From Caulobacter sp. (GTDB lineage Bacteria; Pseudomonadota; Alphaproteobacteria; Caulobacterales; Caulobacteraceae), in assembly GCA_021741355.1 (NCBI GenBank), contig JAIOXZ010000034.1, positions 1 through 34,582 of the forward strand: a stretch of 34,582 nt of DNA, written 5' to 3'. Positions 1 to 8,048 of the stretch are shown in pieces (the stretch's first letter is position 1; every line of letters starts with the position of its first letter). The notes beneath the pieces are model-generated. The model had not been told where the DNA came from. It was given only the letters and a program-made list of their open reading frames with translations, and did not search any database. A program made the position numbers and the translations under genes.

Positions 1-32
1 GTCCGTAGATCGTCCGACCGCGCCTTGCCCAT
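1..32 (-). CDS. IS630-family transposase, N-terminal fragment (runs off left edge)
   Basis: Only ten complete codons are visible, from ATG at 32 down to the window edge, reading MGKARSDDLR. The ARSDDLR stretch is typical of the N-terminal HTH of IS630-family transposases, which often begin with a few residues followed by SxDLR. The call is strengthened by the terminal-repeat-like end 98 nt upstream and the TA dinucleotide beyond it. The rest of the gene, including the DDE catalytic domain, is outside the window, so activity cannot be judged. Confidence 0.6.
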   Translation of the reverse strand, partial: MGKARSDDLR

Positions 33-130
33 GCCAGCCTCCAAATCAGAGGCCGCAGTGACTCATGCAAAGGTCAGCAGGGGAATCCCGCGCCCAATCA
101 CAATCGATTCAACTCAACGGTCGAACGCTC
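1..130 (-). mobile_element. IS630-type insertion sequence, 5' end (partial)
   Basis: The minus strand, read from 130 leftward, starts with GAGCGTTCGAC directly after a TA dinucleotide (131-132), as expected for IS630/Tc1-like elements that target TA. About 98 nt further in, a start codon at 32 opens a frame reading MGKARSDDLR, which resembles the N-terminus of IS630-family transposases. The first 21 nt match the end at 34449-34469 with two mismatches, in inverted orientation, as terminal inverted repeats would. The body of the element lies outside the window. Confidence 0.72.
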
Positions 131-1227
131 TAGAGCAGCGCCTTCGCGGCGGCCCTGAAGGCCTGGGCGGCGGCGCTCGTCCCGTCGCCCGCGGTCAGCG
201 GCGCGCCGTCGTCACCGGCCTGGCGCAGGGCGATCTCGATCGGGATTTCGGCCAGCAGCGGCACGCCCAGCGATTCCGCCTCCGCCCGCGCCCCGCCGGT
301 CCCGAAGATCGGGATCGGCGCGCCGGTCGAGGGATCTGCGAAGAAGGCCATGTTCTCGATCACGCCGAGGATCTTCGCGCCGGTCTTCTGGAACATGCCC
401 ACAGCCCGCCGCGCGTCGATCAGGGCGATTTCCTGCGGCGTGGAGACGATCACCACGCCGTCGACGGCGAAGTTCTCGACCAGGGTCAGGTGGATGTCGC
501 CGGTGCCCGGCGGCATGTCGATGACCAGGATATCCAGCGGCGCTTCGGGCGTGGCCCAGCGCACGTCATTGACCATCTGCCGGACAGCGGACGAGGCCAT
601 CGGCCCGCGCCAGATCATCGGCGAGCCCTCGTCGACGAGGAAGCCGATCGACATGACGGTCACGCCGTGCGCCTGCAGCGGCTGCAGCTTGCCGTCGATG
701 AACAGCGGTTCGCCATCGACGCCCATCATCCGGGGCGCCGAAGGTCCATACACGTCCGCATCCAGCAGCCCGACCCGCAGGCCGAGCCCCGCAAAGGCGC
801 AAGCGAGGCTCACCGCGACGGTGGACTTGCCCACCCCGCCCTTGCCGCTGGCCACGGCGATGACCCGTTTGACGTTCTCGGGCCGTTTGACTTCCTTGCG
901 CGGCCGAAGCTCGGCCTTGGGATCGCCGGCCAGGCGGGCGCCCTTGCGCTGGCGGGTGACGCCTTCGGGGGCGGAGGCGGTCAGCACCACCTGGGCCTTT
1001 TCGATTCCCGGCAGGCCGGCCAGCGCCTTCTCGGCGGCCTCGCGGATGTAGCCGTAGCGGGCGGCGTCGGCGGCCGGCACCTCGAGCATGAAGCCCGCCC
1101 TGCCCTCGCGCAGGACCAGCCCCTGGACCAGTCCAGCGGCGGCCAGACCCTTGCCGGAACGGGGGTCGATGATCTTGTCCAGGGCCGCAAGGGCGGCATC
1201 TCGGTCGGCGGATGTATGAAAGCTCAT
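130..1227 (-). CDS. mrp: Mrp/ApbC-type iron-sulfur cluster carrier P-loop ATPase
   Basis: A 365-residue cytosolic protein with an N-terminal MIP18/DUF59-like domain (about residues 8-85) and a deviant Walker A, SGKGGVGKST, at about 127-136, followed by the DADVYGPSAP and DMPPGTGD motifs of the Mrp/NBP35 family. These proteins bind and transfer Fe-S clusters. The CxxC pair seen in many family members after the ENM motif is absent; this stretch reads ENMAFFADPSTG. The start at 1227 is chosen because the recognisable N-terminal domain begins there. The stop codon TAG straddles the IS junction: T and A are the presumed target dinucleotide and G is the first base of the IS, so the natural C-terminus may have been altered slightly. 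It is divergent from hflK. Confidence 0.93.
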   Translation of the reverse strand: MSFHTSADRDAALAALDKIIDPRSGKGLAAAGLVQGLVLREGRAGFMLEVPAADAARYGYIREAAEKALAGLPGIEKAQVVLTASAPEGVTRQRKGARLAGDPKAELRPRKEVKRPENVKRVIAVASGKGGVGKSTVAVSLACAFAGLGLRVGLLDADVYGPSAPRMMGVDGEPLFIDGKLQPLQAHGVTVMSIGFLVDEGSPMIWRGPMASSAVRQMVNDVRWATPEAPLDILVIDMPPGTGDIHLTLVENFAVDGVVIVSTPQEIALIDARRAVGMFQKTGAKILGVIENMAFFADPSTGAPIPIFGTGGARAEAESLGVPLLAEIPIEIALRQAGDDGAPLTAGDGTSAAAQAFRAAAKALL

Positions 1228-1326
1228 GTCGGACAGCTTGCCTTGGCGGGCGCGGCGTCTCATATCCGCTTGACCGCGCCGGCTTGCAAGCCCGCCGAAA
1301 CACGACGGAAAAGCGACGCACAGAAC

Positions 1327-2466
1327 ATGCCCTGGAATGACAACGGCAATCCCGGACCCTGGGGCGCCCCGCCCCCGTCCGGCGGAAAGAACGAGCCCGA
1401 GCGCCCGGAGCGTGGCGGACCGGCGCCACGCGGGCCCGGGCGCGGCCCTGGCGGAACCCCGCCGGACATCAATGACCTTCTTCGCCGGGTCGAAGCGTTC
1501 CTCGGCGGTCTGACGGGCGGCGGCGGCGGTGGCGGCGGGCAGATCCCGGTGCGAAAGCTGGCCCCGATGGCCGGCGGCGGCCTGCTGGCGCTGTACGTGC
1601 TGGCCGGCATCATCGTGGTCGGCCCTCGCGAAGAGGCCGTCGTGACCACCTTCGGCGCCTGGACCCGCAGCTACGGTCCCGGCATCGGCTACCACCTGCC
1701 GCTCGTCGAAAGGGCGCAGAAGCTGGACGTCACGACGCTCCGCACCCAGAGCGTCGGCGGCGGCACGGGCGAAGACGACACCCTGATGCTGACGGGCGAC
1801 GAGAACATCGTCGATCTGAGCTTCTCGGTGACCTGGCGGGTGAACAACCCCGGACGCTACCTGTTCAACATCAGCGACCCCGAAGCCACGCTCTCGGCCG
1901 TGGCCGAAAGCGCCATGCGCGAAGTGATCGGCCGCAGCGAGCTGGACGCCATCATCAGCCGCAGCCGCGGTCAGATCCAGATCGAGGTCGCCTCGCTGAT
2001 GCAGCGCGTCCTCGACAGCTACGGCGCGGGCATCATCATCGACGGCGTGCAGATCAGCGACGCCAACCCGCCCAAGGAGGTCGTCGACGCCTTCCGGGAC
2101 GTGAACAACGCCAGCCAGAACGCCGCCTCGCTCGCCAACCAGGCCCGCGGCACCGCGGCCCAGGTCCGCAACCAGGCGATCGGCTATCGCTCGCAGGTCG
2201 TGCGCGAGGCCGCCGGTGAGGCGGCGCGCTTCAACCAGGTCTACGCCCAGTACAGGCTGGCCCCCGGGGTGACCCGTGACCGTCTCTACATCGAAACCAT
2301 GGAGCGGGTGCTGACCAAGACCAACAAGGTGATCATCGACAGCAAGGGCGCCAGCGCCCCGATCATCCTGCCGCCGGACGTCTTCCGCCCACGCGCGGCG
2401 ACGCCGTCCACCAGTACGCTGACCACCCCGGCCCTGCCCCAGCGCGTTTCGGGAGGCGCCCAATGA
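1327..2466 (+). CDS. hflK: HflK, FtsH modulator subunit (SPFH/band 7 family)
   Basis: A 379-residue inner-membrane protein. The N-terminus is Gly/Pro-rich and probably cytosolic (1-75), followed by one membrane segment (about 80-98, GGGLLALYVLAGIIVV) and a periplasmic SPFH/prohibitin domain beginning at GPREEAVVTTFGAW. HflK pairs with HflC to form the large membrane assembly that surrounds the FtsH protease and modulates membrane protein turnover. The start at 1327 gives the standard MPWND N-terminus; the longer upstream open frame only mirrors mrp. The stop overlaps the hflC start in an ATGA, so the two are translationally coupled. Confidence 0.95.
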   Translation: MPWNDNGNPGPWGAPPPSGGKNEPERPERGGPAPRGPGRGPGGTPPDINDLLRRVEAFLGGLTGGGGGGGGQIPVRKLAPMAGGGLLALYVLAGIIVVGPREEAVVTTFGAWTRSYGPGIGYHLPLVERAQKLDVTTLRTQSVGGGTGEDDTLMLTGDENIVDLSFSVTWRVNNPGRYLFNISDPEATLSAVAESAMREVIGRSELDAIISRSRGQIQIEVASLMQRVLDSYGAGIIIDGVQISDANPPKEVVDAFRDVNNASQNAASLANQARGTAAQVRNQAIGYRSQVVREAAGEAARFNQVYAQYRLAPGVTRDRLYIETMERVLTKTNKVIIDSKGASAPIILPPDVFRPRAATPSTSTLTTPALPQRVSGGAQ

Positions 2467-3320
2467 CCAATCCTCGCCTGACATTCTACGGCATCATCGC
2501 CGCCGTCGCCCTGATCGTGCTCAGCCAGACCTTCTACGTCGTCGATCAGACGCACCAGGCCCTGGTGATCCGCCTCGGCGAAGTGGTCCGCACGGTGAAC
2601 GCCTCGCCCGACGACGGACCCGGCCTGAAGATCAAGGTTCCGTTCCTCGAGAGCCGCCTGCTGTTCGACAAGCGCAACCAGCCCATCCAGGTCGTCCGGC
2701 AGGAAATCCTGACGGCCAACCAGGAACGCCTGATGGTCGACGCCTTCGTGCGCTACCGCATCAATGATCCGGTCCGCTTCTACACGGGCCTGGGTGACGA
2801 CAGGACCGCGAAGGACCGGCTGAACTCGGTGGTCAACGCCTCGCTCCGCCAGGTGCTGGGTTCGGTCAGCTCCGAGGACATCATTTCCCGCCGCCGGGCC
2901 GCCTTGACCCGCCAGGTTCGCGACAACCTGTCCGACCGGACGACCCGTTCGCGGCTCGGCCTGCAGGTGATCGACGTTCGCATCCGCAGCGCCGATCTGC
3001 CCGAGGCCAACCAGGAGGCCGTCTTCGACCGGATGAAGACCGCTCGCCAGCAGGAGGCCGCGCGGATCCGCGCCGAGGGCGCCCAGCGCCAGCGGGAAAT
3101 CGTCGCCACCGCTACGCAGGAAGCCGAGACCATCCGCGGTGAGGCCGACGCCGAGCGGGCGAAGATCTTCGCCTCGAGCTTTGGCCAGGATCCGTCGTTC
3201 GCGGCCTACTACCGCTCGCTGCAGGCCTATGAGGCGTCGCTCGGTCAGGGCACGACGATGGTCCTGTCGCCGGACAGCGCCTTCTTCCGTTACTTCACCA
3301 AGGGTCCGAACGGGCAATAG
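2463..3320 (+). CDS. hflC: HflC, FtsH modulator subunit (SPFH/band 7 family)
   Basis: A 285-residue protein with an N-terminal signal-anchor (about 7-25, FYGIIAAVALIVLSQTFYVV) followed by an SPFH domain starting at VDQTHQALVIRLGEV and a long charged helical segment (AARIRAEGAQRQREIVATA) typical of HflC. It is the partner of HflK. The start codon lies inside the hflK stop (ATGA overlap). The gene ends 46 bp before the convergent serB stop; a palindromic repeat occupies that gap and could serve both genes as a terminator. Confidence 0.95.
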   Translation: MTNPRLTFYGIIAAVALIVLSQTFYVVDQTHQALVIRLGEVVRTVNASPDDGPGLKIKVPFLESRLLFDKRNQPIQVVRQEILTANQERLMVDAFVRYRINDPVRFYTGLGDDRTAKDRLNSVVNASLRQVLGSVSSEDIISRRRAALTRQVRDNLSDRTTRSRLGLQVIDVRIRSADLPEANQEAVFDRMKTARQQEAARIRAEGAQRQREIVATATQEAETIRGEADAERAKIFASSFGQDPSFAAYYRSLQAYEASLGQGTTMVLSPDSAFFRYFTKGPNGQ

Positions 3321-3327
3321 GCTCAAT

Positions 3328-3361
3328 CGGGGACATGTACCGCCTTCGGTACCTGTCCCCG
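3328..3361. repeat. Palindromic repeat (GGGGACA-type), single unit
   Basis: Two 15-nt arms (3328-3342 and 3347-3361) are inverted copies with one mismatch and a 4-nt loop. The core is GGGGACATGTACC. It belongs to the same family as the units at 9689-9716, 9761-9788, 23886-23914, 23934-23962, 32093-32121 and 32141-32169. It lies between the converging hflC and serB stops, so it could form a bidirectional hairpin, but it has no T-run. Confidence 0.85.
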
Positions 3362-3366
3362 ACGGA

Positions 3367-4257
3367 CTACGCCGCGAAGTCCTCGGCCCGATAGCCCTGG
3401 AAGTACAGCAGGGCGGTCAGGTCGGCGTGGTCGACGCGGGCGTTTGCCCGGGCGGCGACCACCGGCTTGGCGCGGTAAGCGACTCCGAGACCCGCGACCT
3501 TGATCATGTCGAGGTCATTGGCCCCGTCACCGACCGCCAGGGCGTCGGCGGGCGTGGCGCCCAGCGCCGCGACCTCTTCCTGCAGGGCCGCCAGCTTGGC
3601 TTCCCGGCCGAGGATCGGCTCGCCGACGAGACCGGCCAGCGCCGCCCCGTCCTCGATCAGGGTGTTGGCCCGGTTGTCATGAAACCCGGCCGCGGTCGCC
3701 ACCCGGCCGGTGAAGAAGGTGAAGCCGCCCGACACCAGCACGCAGCGCGCGCCGTGGGCGGCCATGGTCTTCACCAGGGTCTCCGCACCGGGATTGAGCC
3801 GCACCCGGTCGTCGTAGCAGCGCTGCAGGGCGTCTAGCCCCAGCCCCTTCAGCATCGCCACACGCTCGCGCAGGGCGCCCTCGAAAGCCAGTTCACCGGC
3901 CATGGCCCGCTCGGTGATCGCCGCGACCTGTGCCTTGACCCCGGCGAAGTCGGCCAGTTCGTCGAGGCATTCGACGTTGATGATGGTCGAGTCCATGTCG
4001 GCGATCAGCAGGCGCTTGCGACGGCCCGCGAGAGGCTGGACGCAGACATCGACCCGGCGGCCGGCGAGCGCCGCCTCGGCCTGCTCGCGCACGACCGCCG
4101 GCGCCGCGCTCTCGACCAGCAGGTCGGCAGCGTTCGGGCCCAGCAGGTCCGCCTCGCCCACCAGCGTCCCGCCGCCGCCGACGGCGAGCTCGACCGCCTC
4201 AAGCGCGGCGGGAAGATCATGGGGATCGGCGGCGACCAGGGTGACGACGAGCTGCAT
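3367..4257 (-). CDS. serB: Phosphoserine phosphatase SerB
   Basis: A 296-residue HAD-superfamily enzyme that hydrolyses O-phosphoserine to serine, the last step of serine synthesis. The HAD nucleophile motif DMDST lies at 87-91, followed by the IINVECLDELADFAG stretch typical of SerB, then the SGGFTFFTG motif II and the VGDGANDLDMIKVAG motif III/IV. The N-terminal 80 residues correspond to the regulatory-like domain found in longer SerB proteins. ATG at 4257 gives the expected length. The gene is convergent with hflC and divergent from miaA, with a repeat-filled 249-bp gap on the miaA side. Confidence 0.95.
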   Translation of the reverse strand: MQLVVTLVAADPHDLPAALEAVELAVGGGGTLVGEADLLGPNAADLLVESAAPAVVREQAEAALAGRRVDVCVQPLAGRRKRLLIADMDSTIINVECLDELADFAGVKAQVAAITERAMAGELAFEGALRERVAMLKGLGLDALQRCYDDRVRLNPGAETLVKTMAAHGARCVLVSGGFTFFTGRVATAAGFHDNRANTLIEDGAALAGLVGEPILGREAKLAALQEEVAALGATPADALAVGDGANDLDMIKVAGLGVAYRAKPVVAARANARVDHADLTALLYFQGYRAEDFAA

Positions 4258-4310
4258 CCGCGCGGCCTAGCGTGGTTTCGGGGCAATGGGAACCGGCCAC
4301 CGTTCCTGAA

Positions 4311-4468
4311 CCCCTCCTCCTCGATGGAGGAGGGGCAGGGGTGGTGGTGTGGCCGCCGCAGCATCGGGAGGAGGTCGATATGGCGTCAGCGCCCAATTGA
4401 GACCTCAACTCACCACCGGCGATACACCTCCATCCCCGACCCTTCCTCCATCGAGGAGGAAGGGGGAA
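4311..4468. repeat. Inverted pair of CCTCCTCC-type hairpin repeats
   Basis: Hairpin A has arms 4311-4320 (CCCCTCCTCC) and 4326-4335 with a 5-nt loop. Hairpin B has arms 4441-4449 (CCTTCCTCC) and 4455-4463. The flanks are also related in inverted orientation: GGGGTGGTGGTG after A corresponds to the complement of the CACC-rich stretch before B. The whole 158-bp block is therefore an inverted pair of one repeat. It fills most of the serB-miaA gap, and no gene is evident there. Confidence 0.8.
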
Positions 4469-4506
4469 CATTGGCAGCCTGCCCCCTCATCGCGTAAGCC
4501 CCCGCC

Positions 4507-5442
4507 ATGACCCCGCCCATCCTGCTGATCGCCGGACCGACCGCGAGCGGCAAGACCGCCCTGGCCCTGCGCGCCGCGCGGGCGCTGGACGGCGAGATCG
4601 TCAACGCCGACGCGCTGCAGCTCTATGCGGACCTGCGCGTGCTGTCCGCGCGACCAAGCGACGAAGAGCTGGCCATCGCGCCGCACCACCTGTTCGGCGT
4701 GGCCGACGGCGCGGACGGCTGGTCGGTCGGGCGCTGGCTGCGCGCCGCCTCGCCGATCCTGGACGACATCCGGGGCCGGGGCCGGACGCCCGTCGTGGTC
4801 GGAGGCACCGGTCTCTACTTCAAGGCCCTGACAGAGGGCCTGGCGGACGTGCCGCCGACGCCCGCCGCCGTCCGCCAGAGCGTCACGGCGATGTACGACG
4901 CCCTGGGCGAGGCCCGCTTCCGCGAGCTGCTGGCCTCGGCCGACCCCGACGCCGCCCGCCGCATCGAGGCCGGCGACCGGATGCGCCTCTCCCGCGCGAT
5001 GGAGGTGCTCGAGGCGACCGGCCGGTCCCTCACCGCCTGGCAGGCCGACACGGCTTCGGCGCTGGAGCCCGGCGACTGGCGTGCGGTGGCGATCACGCCC
5101 GACCGCGCCGACCTCTACGCCCGCTCTGACGCGCGGTTCGACGCCATGCTGGCGGCCGGGGCGCTGGATGAGGTCCGGTCCCTGCTGGACAAGGCCCTGA
5201 ACCCGGACCTGCCCGTGATGAAGGCGGTCGGCGTACGCGAACTTCAGCGTCATCTCGCCGGTGAGCTCACCCTCGCAGCGGCGGCCGACCTGGCCCGGCA
5301 GGAAACCCGCCGCTACGCCAAGCGGCAGCTGACCTGGCTGCGCAACCAGACGCCCGACTGGCCGAAGATCACCGAAACGAACGCGGATGCAGCCTGGGGG
5401 CAATTCCTTGCGCTGGAGCCGACCTTGACGCCAAAGCCGTAG
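4507..5442 (+). CDS. miaA: tRNA dimethylallyltransferase MiaA
   Basis: A 311-residue enzyme that transfers a dimethylallyl group to N6 of A37 in tRNAs reading UNN codons. The P-loop GPTASGKT lies at about 9-16; then come [11 protein letters not shown], corresponding to the DSxQ substrate region, [12 protein letters not shown], and, near the C-terminus, [10 protein letters not shown], all characteristic of MiaA. Length matches the family. ATG at 4507 directly precedes the P-loop strand. In many enteric bacteria miaA influences attenuation of amino-acid operons; here it sits directly upstream of the ilv leader, though no functional link is shown. Confidence 0.96.
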   Translation: MTPPILLIAGPTASGKTALALRAARALDGEIVNADALQLYADLRVLSARPSDEELAIAPHHLFGVADGADGWSVGRWLRAASPILDDIRGRGRTPVVVGGTGLYFKALTEGLADVPPTPAAVRQSVTAMYDALGEARFRELLASADPDAARRIEAGDRMRLSRAMEVLEATGRSLTAWQADTASALEPGDWRAVAITPDRADLYARSDARFDAMLAAGALDEVRSLLDKALNPDLPVMKAVGVRELQRHLAGELTLAAAADLARQETRRYAKRQLTWLRNQTPDWPKITETNADAAWGQFLALEPTLTPKP

Positions 5443-5453
5443 CGTGGCATCTC
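5425..5453 (+). promoter_or_regulatory. Possible promoter of the ilvBN leader
   Basis: TTGACG at 5425-5430, inside the end of miaA, is a good -35 match. A 17-nt spacer leads to CATCTC, a poor -10 match. The predicted start near 5460 would sit about 20 nt before the leader peptide. Only the -35 part is convincing. Confidence 0.3.
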
Positions 5454-5480
5454 CCTCGAACGCGATTTGGAGCAATCTTC

Positions 5481-5528
5481 GTGCGCAACACGATCATCGT
5501 ACTTACCAAGCGGCCGACAGCGGCGTGA
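5481..5528 (+). CDS. ilvBN leader peptide (15 aa)
   Basis: A GTG-initiated 15-codon frame reads MRNTIIVLTKRPTAA and is preceded by GGAG (5469-5472), eight bases from the start. The core holds Ile-Ile-Val-Leu-Thr in a row, the amino acids made or monitored by the branched-chain pathway; GTA (Val) and CTT (Leu) are rare codons in such a GC-rich genome. It stops 38 nt before an intrinsic terminator and about 90 nt before ilvB. This is the arrangement expected of ribosome-mediated attenuation: stalling at scarce Ile/Val/Leu tRNA would change leader folding and prevent termination. Attenuation of ilvBN has been reported for Caulobacter crescentus, to my recollection. Confidence 0.78.
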   Translation: MRNTIIVLTKRPTAA

Positions 5529-5565
5529 CCTGACCCGTCACGTTGTCGCCGGTCGCGCGCATCCC

Positions 5566-5587
5566 AGGCCCCTCACGGGCCTTTTTT
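5566..5587 (+). terminator. Rho-independent attenuator before ilvB
   Basis: The stem AGGCCC (5566-5571) pairs with GGGCCT (5577-5582) over a 5-nt loop and is followed by five more T residues (5583-5587). It lies between the leader peptide stop and ilvB. A second possible hairpin, CGTGAC (5524-5529) with GTCACG (5536-5541), overlaps the leader stop codon and could act as the pause hairpin. Confidence 0.8.
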
Positions 5588-5620
5588 ATTGCCTTTTTCG
5601 CCCCACGAACGAGCCCGACA

Positions 5621-7438
5621 ATGACCGCTTCCACGACCCGATCCGCCCCCACCGACGCCGCCAGTCGCGAGATGACCGGCGCCGAGATCGTCGTGCAGGC
5701 GCTCATCGATCAGGGCGTCAGCACGCTGTTCGGCTATCCGGGCGGCGCTGTGCTGCCGATCTATGACGCCCTGTTCCAGGACAACGAGCGCAACGGTGAT
5801 CGCCTGCGCCACATCCTCGTCCGCCACGAACAGGGCGCGACCCATGCAGCCGAGGGCTATGCCCGCTCGACCGGCAAACCCGGCGTGGTGCTCGTCACCT
5901 CTGGTCCCGGCGCGACCAACGCCATCACCGGCATCGTCGACGCCCTGATGGACAGCATTCCAATGGTCGTCTTCACCGGCCAGGTCCCGACCCACCTGAT
6001 CGGCACGGACGCCTTCCAGGAAGCGGACACGGTCGGCATCACCCGCGCCTGCACCAAGCACAACTACCTCGTGAAGGACGTCGCAGACCTGCCGCGGATC
6101 ATCCACGAGGCCTTCCACATCGCCACCAGCGGCCGCCCCGGCCCGGTTCTGATCGACATTCCCAAGGACGTGCAGTTCTCGAAGGGCGTCTATCAGACCC
6201 CCGACGAGGTCAGCTTCAGCCACGGCTATGCGCCGCGCACCAAGGGCGACGCCGGCAAGATCGCCGAGGCGGCGCGGATGATCGCCAAGGCCCGCCGGCC
6301 GATCTTCTACACCGGCGGCGGCGTCATCAACGCCGGCCCGAAGGCCAGCGAGAGCCTGCGCGCGTTCGCCGCGATGACCGGCGCCCCGGTGACCTCGACC
6401 CTGATGGGCCTGGGCGCCTTCCCGGCGGCGGACCCGGCGTGGCTCGGCATGCTGGGCATGCACGGCACGTTCGAGGCAAACCACGCGATGCACGACTGCG
6501 ACGTGATGATCTGCGTCGGCGCGCGGTTCGACGACCGGGTCACGGGCCGGCTCGACGCCTTCTCACCGAACAGCAAGAAGATCCACATCGATATCGACGC
6601 CTCCTCGATCAACAAGAACGTGCGGGTCGACATCGGCATCGTCGGCGACGCGGGCAGCGTGCTGGATGACCTGATCGCCGCCTGGAAGGCCGAGGGCCTG
6701 ACGGCCAATCGCAACGCCCTGGACGACTGGTGGCGGCAGATCGACGGCTGGCGCGCCCGCCAGTGCCTGAGCTTCCGCACCAACGACACGACCATCAAGC
6801 CGCAGCAGGCCATCGACCGGCTGTATGCGCTGACGAAGGATCGCGACACCTACATCACCACCGAGGTCGGCCAGCACCAGATGTGGGCCGCCCAGCACTA
6901 CCGCTTCCAGGAGCCGAACCGCTGGATGACGTCCGGGGGCCTGGGCACCATGGGCTACGGCATGCCCGCCGCTATCGGCGTGCAGCTGGCCCATCCGGGC
7001 AGCCTGGTCATCGACATTGCCGGTGAAGCCTCGATCCAGATGTGCATCCAGGAGCTGTCGACGGCGATCCAGTACGACCTGCCGATCAAGATCTTCATCC
7101 TCAACAACGAGTGGATGGGCATGGTCCGCCAGTGGCAGGAGCTGCTGCACGGCCAGCGCTACAGCCACAGCTACTCCGAGAGCCTGCCCGACTTCGTCAA
7201 ACTGGCCGAGGCCTATGGCGCCGTCGGCATCCGCTGCAGCGACCCGGCCGAGCTGGATGCGAAGATTCTCGAGATGATCGACAGTCCCCGCCCGGTGGTC
7301 TTCGACTGCCGCGTCGAGAAGAACGAGAACTGCCTGCCGATGATCCCGTCCGGCAAGGCGCACAACGAGATGATCCTGCCCGAGGACGGCGCCGACATCG
7401 GCTCGGTGATTGACGACGCCGGGCGGCGGCTGGTCTAG
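5621..7438 (+). CDS. ilvB: Acetolactate synthase, large catalytic subunit
   Basis: A 605-residue ThDP- and FAD-dependent enzyme that condenses two pyruvates to acetolactate, or pyruvate plus 2-ketobutyrate to acetohydroxybutyrate. It shows the N-terminal ThDP domain with the catalytic Glu in VRHEQGA (E70), the central FAD domain, and the C-terminal ThDP domain with GEASIQM near residue 468, followed by ILNNEWMGMVRQWQE. The metal-binding GDxS motif reads GEAS here, with Glu469 in place of the usual Asp. The start at 5621 is preferred to an in-frame GTG-like start at 5543, because the latter would read through the attenuator. ilvN follows after 8 nt. Confidence 0.96.
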   Translation: MTASTTRSAPTDAASREMTGAEIVVQALIDQGVSTLFGYPGGAVLPIYDALFQDNERNGDRLRHILVRHEQGATHAAEGYARSTGKPGVVLVTSGPGATNAITGIVDALMDSIPMVVFTGQVPTHLIGTDAFQEADTVGITRACTKHNYLVKDVADLPRIIHEAFHIATSGRPGPVLIDIPKDVQFSKGVYQTPDEVSFSHGYAPRTKGDAGKIAEAARMIAKARRPIFYTGGGVINAGPKASESLRAFAAMTGAPVTSTLMGLGAFPAADPAWLGMLGMHGTFEANHAMHDCDVMICVGARFDDRVTGRLDAFSPNSKKIHIDIDASSINKNVRVDIGIVGDAGSVLDDLIAAWKAEGLTANRNALDDWWRQIDGWRARQCLSFRTNDTTIKPQQAIDRLYALTKDRDTYITTEVGQHQMWAAQHYRFQEPNRWMTSGGLGTMGYGMPAAIGVQLAHPGSLVIDIAGEASIQMCIQELSTAIQYDLPIKIFILNNEWMGMVRQWQELLHGQRYSHSYSESLPDFVKLAEAYGAVGIRCSDPAELDAKILEMIDSPRPVVFDCRVEKNENCLPMIPSGKAHNEMILPEDGADIGSVIDDAGRRLV

Positions 7439-7446
7439 ACAACGCC

Positions 7447-7998
7447 ATGACCACCGATCCCCAGCCCGCCTCCGCCTACGATCTCTCGCATGTCGACGAG
7501 ACGGAGAATCTCGCCACCTTCGCCCTGCTCGTCGACAACGAGGCGGGTGTCCTGCACCGCGTGGTCGGGCTGTTCGCCGCGCGGGGCTACAACATCGAGA
7601 GCCTCACGGTCGCCGAAACCGACCGCAAGGCCCACACCAGCCGCATCACCATCGTCACCCGCGGCGCGCCGCACGTGCTGGACCAGATCGAGGCCCAGCT
7701 CAGCAAGGTCATCAGCGTCCGCCGCGTGCATGACGTCACCCGCGACCCGCGCGGCATCGAGCGCGAGCTGGCCCTGGTCAAGGTGCGCGGAACCGGCACG
7801 GACCGGGTCGAGGCGCTGCGCGTCTCCGACATCTTCCGCGCCAAGGTGGTCGACACGACCTCCGAAAGCTTCGTCTTCGAGATCACCGGCGCGCCGTCCA
7901 AGATCGACAGCTTCGTCGACCTGATGCGACCACTGGGCCTGGTCGAACTATCCCGCACCGGCGTGCTGAGCATCGAGCGCGGCGCCGAGGGGATGTAA
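7447..7998 (+). CDS. ilvN: Acetolactate synthase, small regulatory subunit
   Basis: A 183-residue regulatory subunit. An ACT domain occupies about residues 22-95 (ATFALLVDNEAGVLHRVVG, then the YNIESLTV strand), and a second ALS small-subunit C-terminal domain occupies about 100-175 (LALVKVRGTG ... IFRAKVVD). In this family the ACT domain binds valine and gives feedback inhibition of IlvB. The gene sits 8 nt after ilvB, so the two are cotranscribed from the attenuated leader. Length is slightly above the E. coli IlvH type because of a 20-residue N-terminal extension. Confidence 0.96.
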   Translation: MTTDPQPASAYDLSHVDETENLATFALLVDNEAGVLHRVVGLFAARGYNIESLTVAETDRKAHTSRITIVTRGAPHVLDQIEAQLSKVISVRRVHDVTRDPRGIERELALVKVRGTGTDRVEALRVSDIFRAKVVDTTSESFVFEITGAPSKIDSFVDLMRPLGLVELSRTGVLSIERGAEGM

Positions 7999-8048
7999 CT
8001 CGACGTCCACCAACGCCTGATGCAGGATTTCAGGCTGGAGGATGACAC

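Noticed and set aside
25..1326. Long plus-strand frame ahead of hflK, in frame with it
   Set aside because: It is the antisense of mrp, with Arg/His/Gly-rich composition and no family resemblance; HflK starts cleanly at 1327.
5467..5766. 99-codon frame over the ilv leader
   Set aside because: It reads through the attenuator into ilvB in the wrong frame and lacks any recognisable feature; the GTG leader frame fits better.
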